Part shown: in pieces, positions 1-6,300 of the stretch
Layout: each line of letters begins with the position of its first letter
Position numbering within the stretch: position 1 is the first letter of the stretch
Assembly (NCBI GenBank): GCA_021443065.1
Contig: JABUUR010000456.1
Span: 1 to 7,957 of the forward strand
DNA: 7,957 nucleotides
Origin: Fibrobacter sp.
GTDB lineage: Bacteria > Fibrobacterota > Fibrobacteria > Fibrobacterales > Fibrobacteraceae
Direction: 5' to 3'
Notes under the pieces: model-generated
The model's input: only the letters and a program-made list of their open reading frames with translations
Database searches by the model: none
Told to the model about the DNA's origin: nothing
Position numbers and translations under genes: made by a program

Positions 1-1377
1 CCCGTTACCGCCGAAGACGTGCAGTTCTACTACGACGTAATCATGGACGAAAAGAACCTTACCCCCATTTTCAAGGTGGGTCTCAGTCGGTTCGACCGTC
101 CCGAAATCGTGGATAGCCTGACCATCAGGATGACCGCCAAGGAAATCCACTGGGGCAACTTCTGGGAAGCCGCCGGAATGCTGGCGTTCCCCAAGCACGC
201 CTGGAACGGCAAGGACTTCAACCAGATCCGCTACGATTTTCCGGTGGTCAGCGGCCCCTACATCATCAAGACATTCCGCGAAGACCGTTATGTGGAACTG
301 GCCCGCCGTGCCGACTGGTGGGGCTTCGGCAAGAACTGGAACCGCGGAAAGTACAACTTCCAGAAAATCCGCTACCGTTTCATGAACGACCAGACCAAGG
401 CCTTGGAAGCCTTCAAGAAGCAGGACTTTAACGCCTATGCTATTTATACCAGCAGCATCTGGATGAAGCAGACCGACTTTGAGGCAATCCAGAAGGGTTG
501 GGCCGTAAAGCAGCGAATCTTCAACAAGGAACCCATCGGTTTCCAGGGAATGGCCATCAACCTGCGCAAGCCCGAATACCAGGACGTCCGTGTCCGCAGG
601 GCGTTGAACTTTATGCTGAACCGCGAAGCCATGAACGAAAAGTACATGTACGGCCAGTATTTCTTGCAGAACAGTTACTACCCGGATCTTTGGCCCGACA
701 ATACAAACCCCACCGCCACCATGTACAAGTTTAATCCCGACAGTGCCCGCGCACTGTTCGCTGCCGCCGGCTACAAGGTGAACAGCCAGGGCGTTCTTGA
801 AAAAGATGGCAAGCCCTTCGCCATCAATTTCATAACAAGCAGCGAGGACCTGCGCCACCTTACGCTTTTCCAGGAAGACCTGAAGAAAATCGGCGTGGTG
901 GCGACCATCGAGCAGATGAGCCAGAGTACCTTGCGCAAGCGTTTGGATGATGCGGAATTCGACCTCTACTGGGTGAACTGGGGTGCAGGTCGCCTCCGTG
1001 ACCCCGAAGCCAGCTGGCATTCCGCTACCGCCATGCAGAAAGGTACCAACAACTTGAGCGGCTTGCAGGACGCCGTGGTGGATAGCCTCATTAACTTGCA
1101 GAAGACTGAGTTCGACCTGGCGAAGCGCAACGAAATCCTGAAGGCCCTGGACAACCGTCTTTCTGAAATTGTCCCCTACGTTCTCATGTGGCAGTGCGAC
1201 CACCATCGCATTCTGTACTGGAACCGCTTCGGCACTCCCGAAAAGGTGCTGGACAACTTCAACCGCGAAGATGCCATTCCGGTTTACTGGTGGGTGGACC
1301 CTGCAAAGTCCGCCGCGCTGGACAAGGCTATGAAGGAAGGTACTTCCCTGCCTATCCCCGCCTACGACGTGAAGTAA
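1..1377 (+). CDS. Periplasmic peptide-binding protein of ABC transporter, SBP_bac_5 family, YejA-like (5' partial)
   Basis: The reading frame is open from base 1 (P-V-T-A-E-D-V...), so the start codon and signal peptide lie outside the window; the GTG at 19 is an internal Val. 458 codons are present, ending in TAA at 1375-1377. Visible SBP family 5 signatures, in order, are the TAEDV segment at the left edge, SGPYIIKTF with a following ADWWG, the RGKYNFQKIRYRF...ALEAFK stretch, GFQGMAINLRKPEYQDVRVR followed by ALNFMLNREAMN, and a C-terminal ALDNRLSEIVPYV...YWNRFGTPE...WWVDPAK block. The last features are typical of the YejA branch (microcin C/oligopeptide uptake) rather than classic OppA/DppA. 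YejA proteins run to about 600 residues, so roughly 140-150 are missing. By family knowledge it captures peptides in the periplasm and delivers them to an inner-membrane ABC permease; any permease and ATPase genes are not downstream here, so they would lie upstream or elsewhere. The exact ligand cannot be read from the sequence. Confidence 0.9.
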   Translation, partial: PVTAEDVQFYYDVIMDEKNLTPIFKVGLSRFDRPEIVDSLTIRMTAKEIHWGNFWEAAGMLAFPKHAWNGKDFNQIRYDFPVVSGPYIIKTFREDRYVELARRADWWGFGKNWNRGKYNFQKIRYRFMNDQTKALEAFKKQDFNAYAIYTSSIWMKQTDFEAIQKGWAVKQRIFNKEPIGFQGMAINLRKPEYQDVRVRRALNFMLNREAMNEKYMYGQYFLQNSYYPDLWPDNTNPTATMYKFNPDSARALFAAAGYKVNSQGVLEKDGKPFAINFITSSEDLRHLTLFQEDLKKIGVVATIEQMSQSTLRKRLDDAEFDLYWVNWGAGRLRDPEASWHSATAMQKGTNNLSGLQDAVVDSLINLQKTEFDLAKRNEILKALDNRLSEIVPYVLMWQCDHHRILYWNRFGTPEKVLDNFNREDAIPVYWWVDPAKSAALDKAMKEGTSLPIPAYDVK

Positions 1378-1405
1378 AATCCGCTGTATCGCACCCCACC
1401 AGCAT

Positions 1406-1448
1406 GTCAAGCCCGGGAAGACATTATCAGGTCAAGCCCGGAATGATA
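1406..1448 (-). repeat. Two degenerate half-copies of the GC-rich palindromic repeat
   Basis: Read on the minus strand, 1431-1448 and 1406-1423 are two direct 18-bp units of the form T(A/G)TC(A/T)T(T/C)CCGGGCTTGAC, starting 25 bp apart. They match the left arm of the six-copy array at 7685-7898 (TGTCATCCCGGGCTTG) with one or two mismatches each. The right arm (CCCGGGA) is lost, so neither can form the full hairpin. They sit in the convergent spacer between the solute-binding protein gene and the beta-barrel gene. A CACCCCACC stretch just before them (1392-1400) also occurs in the spacer of the 3' array, so they may be eroded remains of a longer array. Confidence 0.6.
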
Positions 1449-1477
1449 AAAAAGCCCGCGACAGAGAAAAATTTTCC

Positions 1478-2308
1478 CTAAAAATCCAGGTTCACACCTA
1501 GATAAAATCCGAAGGCGTCCCCATCCATTTTATGGGGATTGCCGTCACCACGGTCCCCCTTGTAACGCAGGTGGCGGTACTTGAACCGTGCGTCAACCGC
1601 CAGGTTCTTGAGAACCGCATAGGAGCCGCCAAACCACAAGTTGAACTGGGTGGAACCGTCGTCATCGTAACCGTGGTCCCGTCCGTTATTTTCTTCCCAT
1701 TCGCTTTCCGTCAAGCGAAGGGTAAATTCAAATCCCAGGTAAGGAGTCAGGCCGATGTCGGGAATGGTGAATGCACCTTCCATCCCCACGACAAAATCCA
1801 GGCCTCGTTCGTGGTCGTTGTGGGCAAAGCCCCAGTCCAGACCGGCCTCGCCTCCGATTTTAAAGCCCTTCACCTTGGTGTCCACAGAAAATTGCGCACC
1901 CAGGTAGATCGAGAATTCGTCGTTGGAAGGCGGCTTGGTACCCTGGCCGTCGTACTCGTTTCGTCCGGTAGGTATGTTCAGGTCCAGGAAGGCGGTAATC
2001 ATGGGGGCCGCTTCGTAACGGCCGCCGATGGTCAAGTCCCGAAGCCCGCTGCCGCCGTTGTAGCAGTTGCGGCAGTCCTCTTCGTTCCAGAACTGGTAAC
2101 CCCAGCCCATCAATGCGATTTCGAACTTCTTGGCGATGTCGATGCGGGCACCCAATTCAAGACCCATTTGAGACCATTGGTTGTGCTTGTCGTAATAAAA
2201 ACCTGCCTTGACTGACCCTATGCCCTCCCTGGGGATGGAATAGTAGTCCCAGGTGGCAAAACTTGCGGTGGCGATCAACGTAAGGGCAAGGGCGATTTTC
2301 TTGAACAT
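1478..2308 (-). CDS. Outer-membrane beta-barrel protein, possibly transporter-like
   Basis: This is a 276-residue exported protein. A Sec signal peptide is clear: two lysines after MF, a hydrophobic core, and probable cleavage after Ala18 (ASFA/TW). The mature part is an alternation of short aromatic/hydrophobic strands and polar, Gly/Asp-rich loops, and it ends in ...YLGVNLDF. The C-terminal Phe is the classic Bam-recognised beta signal. Residues about 87-116 (GLRDLTIGGRYEA then LDLNIPTGRN) recall the strand-turn pattern of Phenol_MetA_deg-type outer-membrane proteins; this is a resemblance only. Two loops stand out: one with a CRNC cysteine pair at 79-82, and a very acidic one at about 201-219 with a D-D-D-G run. 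The start is supported by AAGGAG (complement of 2314-2319) at normal spacing. It converges with the solute-binding protein gene, leaving 100 bp, and has its own promoter. Substrate and role are unknown. Confidence 0.85.
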   Translation of the reverse strand: MFKKIALALTLIATASFATWDYYSIPREGIGSVKAGFYYDKHNQWSQMGLELGARIDIAKKFEIALMGWGYQFWNEEDCRNCYNGGSGLRDLTIGGRYEAAPMITAFLDLNIPTGRNEYDGQGTKPPSNDEFSIYLGAQFSVDTKVKGFKIGGEAGLDWGFAHNDHERGLDFVVGMEGAFTIPDIGLTPYLGFEFTLRLTESEWEENNGRDHGYDDDGSTQFNLWFGGSYAVLKNLAVDARFKYRHLRYKGDRGDGNPHKMDGDAFGFYLGVNLDF

Positions 2309-2359
2309 CGAGACTCCTTAAAAAGGTTCCTATGTGCTAAAACTGTTGTATGGCCTAAA

Positions 2360-2388
2360 TCTATAAATATGCGTTGGATTGGCAACAA
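2360..2388 (-). promoter_or_regulatory. Predicted sigma70-type promoter of the 276-aa beta-barrel gene
   Basis: On the minus strand there is a -35-like TTGTTG (complement of 2383-2388), a 17-bp spacer and a -10-like TATAGA (complement of 2360-2365). Transcription would begin near 2353, giving a leader of about 45 nt that carries the AAGGAG site. It lies between the terminator of the upstream barrel gene and this gene, consistent with independent transcription. Confidence 0.55.
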
Positions 2389-2401
2389 ATTTTATCTTTA
2401 C

Positions 2402-2430
2402 AAAAAAGCCCGCCGCACTGTGCGGCAGGC
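2402..2430 (-). terminator. Rho-independent terminator of the 204-aa beta-barrel gene
   Basis: On the minus strand, 36 bp after the TAA of the 204-residue barrel gene, a 10-bp GC-rich stem (GCCTGCCGCA / TGCGGCGGGC, one G-T wobble) with a 3-nt CAG loop is followed directly by six T. This is a textbook intrinsic terminator. It separates the two tandem barrel genes into different transcription units. Confidence 0.92.
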
Positions 2431-2466
2431 TCCTTAAGGTCTTTGATCGAGACAAACGGGTCTAAA

Positions 2467-3081
2467 TTACATGATCCAGAAGGAAAGACCCAGGGCGAAC
2501 TGGAGGTTCTTGGCGTCGAATTCTACAGTCTTGCCAAGAGCGGTCTCGTCAGCCCGTACGTTGGTCAGGCCCAGGTTTACGCGGAAGTCGATGTCCACGC
2601 TAGGAATGATGCTGGTGCCTACACCGAAGGCAAGGCCGAATTCAAAAGTGTTGGTTTCAGGATTGAGCTTTTCGCCGTTCCACTTGGTTGTGACTTCTTT
2701 ACCGGCAACCTTGTCGGTAGTGCTGGTGGACAGGTTGAAGTTGAAAGAAGGGCCTGCTTCAACAAAGAGGAATCCCAGGAAGTCAAAACGGACCAAAACG
2801 GGAATGTCCAATGCCCATTCAGTCATGGAGAAATCCTTTCTTTCGCTATTGCCGCTGTTGCGCATGTCGATTTCAGCTTCGGCGATAAAGGAAATGGGAA
2901 GATCCTTGAATGCCAGTTTTCCGGTAAGACCGGCGTTGAAACCGAATCCGTTGGTGGAATATTCGGCGGCGTCACCATCACCATACAAACTGCTCATGTT
3001 TGCACCTGCATGAACACCGAATGTTTCTGCGAAAGTGAAGGAGGCAAGCACCATGGCTGCCATGAGGATCTTCTTTAACAT
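2467..3081 (-). CDS. Porin-family outer-membrane beta-barrel protein (OMP_b-brl_2-like)
   Basis: This is a 204-residue exported protein. The signal peptide covers about residues 1-18 (two Lys, hydrophobic core, cleavage after SFTFA before ET). The mature protein begins with a strand of the form FGVHAGANMS, has amphipathic strands throughout, and contains the central motif ALDIPVLVRFDF...FVEAGPSFNFNL (about 90-117). That motif is the hallmark of the small PorT/OMP_b-brl_2 barrels common in the FCB group (consensus roughly 'IPL-LLKY...Y-EAGP'). Length fits an eight-stranded barrel. It ends ...LGLSFWIM, so the last strand carries an aromatic but not the usual terminal Phe. The start is fixed by AAGGAG (complement of 3088-3093) 6-7 nt upstream. 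It is transcribed divergently from the GLUG protein gene and has a strong promoter with an upstream CRP-like site. The family is structural or of unknown transport role; no substrate can be assigned. Confidence 0.88.
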   Translation of the reverse strand: MLKKILMAAMVLASFTFAETFGVHAGANMSSLYGDGDAAEYSTNGFGFNAGLTGKLAFKDLPISFIAEAEIDMRNSGNSERKDFSMTEWALDIPVLVRFDFLGFLFVEAGPSFNFNLSTSTTDKVAGKEVTTKWNGEKLNPETNTFEFGLAFGVGTSIIPSVDIDFRVNLGLTNVRADETALGKTVEFDAKNLQFALGLSFWIM

Positions 3082-3116
3082 TATAAACTCCTTAAAAAAA
3101 GATTTTCGTATACAAC

Positions 3117-3145
3117 AATATAGTAGTCCAAGTTGGAATTTGCAA
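3117..3145 (-). promoter_or_regulatory. Predicted sigma70-type promoter of the 204-aa porin-family gene
   Basis: On the minus strand, TTGCAA (3140-3145) and TATATT (complement of 3117-3122) are separated by exactly 17 bp. The predicted start is near 3110, giving a leader of about 29 nt with a T-rich tract before AAGGAG. Of the promoters I can propose in this window, this is the best match to consensus. Confidence 0.7.
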
Positions 3146-3163
3146 CCGATAGAAAAACACGAC

Positions 3164-3179
3164 TGTGACGTAGTTCACA
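3164..3179. promoter_or_regulatory. CRP/FNR-family operator candidate (TGTGA-N6-TCACA)
   Basis: The sequence TGTGA CGTAGT TCACA has both pentamer half-sites identical to the CRP consensus with the correct 6-bp gap. Its centre (3171.5) is about 61.5 bp upstream of the predicted start (about 3110) of the minus-strand porin-family transcript. That matches class I activator geometry as at lac. The regulator itself is not in the window, so binding is inferred. Confidence 0.6.
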
Positions 3180-3243
3180 ATTTATTTTGTTCGAGAGTGC
3201 TACAAAAATGGGACAGTTTTGGCATTTTGCGCGTTTGCGTTGT

Positions 3244-3266
3244 ATCACAGCATTTGCCGCTGTGAT
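3244..3266. promoter_or_regulatory. Perfect 8-bp inverted repeat, possible operator
   Basis: ATCACAGC and GCTGTGAT flank a 7-bp centre. No T-run follows on either strand, so it is not a terminator. The half-sites are CRP-like pentamers in the opposite (outward) order. It lies about 70 bp before the GLUG protein start and just upstream of that gene's candidate -10 box, where a regulator could act. It could equally be a leader or DNA hairpin of no regulatory role. Confidence 0.4.
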
Positions 3267-3268
3267 GC

Positions 3269-3295
3269 TTAATACGTTAAAAAAAACGGTAAAAT
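3269..3295 (+). promoter_or_regulatory. Weak promoter candidate for the GLUG protein gene
   Basis: A -10-like TAAAAT (3290-3295, five of six to consensus) is preceded by TTAATA (3269-3274), a mediocre -35 at a short 15-bp spacing, with an A-run between. A start near 3302 would give a leader of about 35 nt. The weak -35 would suit activator dependence, but other starts in this AT-rich stretch are possible. Confidence 0.3.
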
Positions 3296-3336
3296 GAATA
3301 TCTTTTGTTATGTAAATCGATTGTTCGAGGAAAAAC

Positions 3337-6300
3337 ATGAGAAAAAGCTTGTCAATTAGTGTAATCGCCGTGCTGTTTGCCTGTGGTGCGGCCTTTTCTG
3401 CCAATGGATCGGCATACTACAACGTTTTCGACTTGTCCGGCACCTTGTACCTGACCCAGGATGCCGCCCCCTGTACCTCGCCCGATTGGAAATTCTTTTT
3501 TCCGCCTACCGTAATAAACCAGTTTGGCACTACCTACGTATCCGACGGATACGGCGGTATCAAGCCCGAGGGCGGCGTGGTTTACCCGCTGCAGGGCTCC
3601 GAAGGAAACTGCCTTGCCTCTGTCAAGGACACTCCCGACAACCTCTACAAGATTTTGGACGAGCAGTGGGTCAATGCCGCCACCGAAAGAACTTTGTTCC
3701 TGGGTACCGACATAGACCTTGGCGAAATTTCTGCCGACCAGGGCAAGTGCACAGTAAATCATAAGCCCCTGCCCTACCTTGTTCCAACTCCTGTTTCCTC
3801 GGGTTTCTTCGGGAACACCGATGTGATTGTCCCCTTCGACGGAAACGGCAAGGTGATTTCCAATTTGTGCTATGAAGCCGAAAAGATGACCCAGCCCGTG
3901 GGCCTCTTTGAAACCGTCGAATCTTCTACCATCCAGAATGTTACCCTCCGGAATGTCCGCATTGTGGCAAAGGGCAGCGAAGATGGCGCGGACTACTACC
4001 CTGTGGGAGCCTTGGCCGGCGTGGCCCAGAATTCTTCCCTGGAGAACATCACCGTTGCCGAAGTGAACATCGTTGCGCCTATGGCAGGCGGCCTGGTGGG
4101 CTACAGTTACAATTCCACCATCCGCATGGCGACGGTCAATGAAAGCGTCTCGGTCTCCAATGAACAGAACATTTCCGCGGGTTCCGCCGGTTCCAAGGTC
4201 AAGACCCTTGACGTGCCGTACAACGAAGTTGCGTACAACGTATTTCTGGGCGGCCTGGTGGGCCTTGCCGTTCGCACCAACGACGGCGACAATGCCAAGT
4301 ACCCCTCGGTAGAAAATGTCTTTGATGTTCGGGTGGATGTCCATGACTATGCCTCGGGCCATAACTCCGCCCTGGGCGGCGTCATCGGGCTGCTCAGCGC
4401 CTCTGCCGAATCCATGAGGAACGTCCATGTGGTTACAAAGCGCAAGGCCGACGAAACCATTCCCACAAAAATTTGGGGCGGAAGCGCCATGGGCGGCCTG
4501 GTGGGTTACGTTACCGTAAACTATATCTACAGCAGCCCCGTGGTTGGTAACCTTAGCTTTAGCAACTGCTCCTTTGACGGCGAAATTGGCGGAGCCCAGG
4601 CGTTGGTTTCCGCAGGCACTGTCGGTAACATCGCCTTGGGCGGCTTGATCGGCCGCAGTAACGTGATTACCCAGATGAATATGACCATTGACGGTTTTGC
4701 CGCAAACCTGGTGGTAGATGAATCCCTGAAAGTGCCCGGCGAATACGACTACTATGTGGGCGGTGTGCTTGGCTACGGCAGCAAATGCGGCTCCGGATCT
4801 TCTGCAAATACGGACTTTGTATCCATCGTAAATTCCAGTACAAAGGGCAGTATTTCCGTTTACGCCTCGGGCACGGAAACTCCCAATGTTCATGTGAAGG
4901 CCTTCATGGGTGGCATCGTGGGCCTGGCCTGCCTTTCTTACGACGGCAACGGCTTAAGGAACGACGCCTCCTCCATGGTCATCACCTCCAACATCAGGAC
5001 TGCAGAAAACGCACCTTCTGATGGCAACGGTCGGGCTGTCCTCGACAGCGTGTTCGTAGGAGGAATTGCCGGCTCCGTCGATGTCAATTCCTCTGTGGAG
5101 CTGGTACTTTCTAATTTGACTTTTGACGGAAAGATCGTGGTGAACGACAGCCTTAACGAGACCCGAATCGGGGGAATTCTGGGTGTTTATCCCGAGGCTA
5201 CCGGCGGAAAGGCCGTCAGTTTCGACTGGGTGAAGGCGGACCGCTCCATCGGTAACTTGATCGCCTACAATGCCAATGCCATTGACAAACCTGCAACCAT
5301 TGCGAAAAGGGCTGTGGATGTGGGCGGCTTGTGCGGCAACTGCCGTCATGTGGCATCTGTAGGCTACTCCAGTGTCAAGGGTAAGGTCTCGGTGACAGGT
5401 GTCGATGCAGGCGACTATTTGGCTGTTGGCGGTCTTGCGGGTAGAATTGTCAACGAAGATTCTACCATGAAAATGGAAAAGAATTTTGTTATCGGCGATA
5501 TCGATGTTAAGGTCAGCAAACCGGAGAAACCTGATGTGGGCTATTTGTTCGGAAATGGCGTGTTTTATGGAGAATATATCATTGCGTCAAATTATTTCTA
5601 TGGCGAAAATTCCACTGCACTAGATGCCTTTGGCACTATTTGCGGTAAAACCGGGAACATTGAAGATTGGAAGAATGGCAAGAACATTACCTACGTGATT
5701 CGCAACGGAGCCCGCACGGACTTGGACGATGAAAACCACAACGGCACCGAAACCGAAGCGGTAATGCGCAGTGCCGCCTTTGCCGGGTTCATGAATACGC
5801 CTTTTGCAAAGAGCGGTTACGCCTGGGCGTTTAGCGAAAGTGTAAATGACGGTTTCCCCTTCTTGACGGCAAACCCGCAGCAGGCCACGGTACCGGGCAG
5901 CCTTACTCCCAAGTATGAAATCGTATTCAAGGTGGAAGGTGTCGCCATTGGAGAATCCCAGTGGCTGGACGCAGGCGAATCCGCTGTGCCTCCGACAAAG
6001 TTTACCATTCCCGAGGGGAAAGTCTTTGTGGGCTGGGATAGCCAGAAGTATCTGGACGTTTTCGAAAACGCCGAAATCAATGCGGTGTTACAGGACAACC
6101 CCCAGGAAGACGAACCCCTGTCCTCCAGTAGCCAGCCGGAAAGTTCCGGCAGCGCACCGCAAAAGAATTACGAGGTGGTCCAAGGAGTGCCCCAGGTTGA
6201 CGGCAGGACCGTGCAGGTTTCCTACACCGTGACAGACCTTGATGAATCCAAGAAGTCCGAACTTGTATTCTATGTGTACGACTACATGGGCGTGGTGGTG

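Noticed and set aside
1532..2215. 227-codon frame antisense to the 276-aa barrel gene
   Set aside because: It is a shadow of a gene with a signal peptide, ribosome site, promoter and beta signal on the other strand; the translation has no recognisable features.
2374..3078. 234-codon plus-strand frame opposite the porin-family gene
   Set aside because: It would begin within the intergenic promoter/terminator region with no ribosome site, and it mirrors the minus-strand coding sequence.
3081..3404. 107-codon minus-strand frame upstream of and abutting the porin-family gene
   Set aside because: It spans the divergent promoter region and overlaps the signal peptide of the GLUG gene. No ribosome site or protein-like pattern was seen, and the AT-rich stretch contains the promoter elements instead.
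3352..4893. 513-codon open frame antisense to the GLUG protein gene
   Set aside because: The composition (many His, Gly, Val, Asn, no signal or domain logic) is what the complement of a codon-biased gene gives. There is no ribosome site, and the sense strand has a signal peptide and clear repeats.
5455..5690. Locally AT-richer patch in the GLUG gene, considered as a foreign insertion
   Set aside because: The frame is continuous, it follows the last GLUG motif naturally, and no flanking repeats are visible. It more likely reflects a domain boundary with different amino-acid content.
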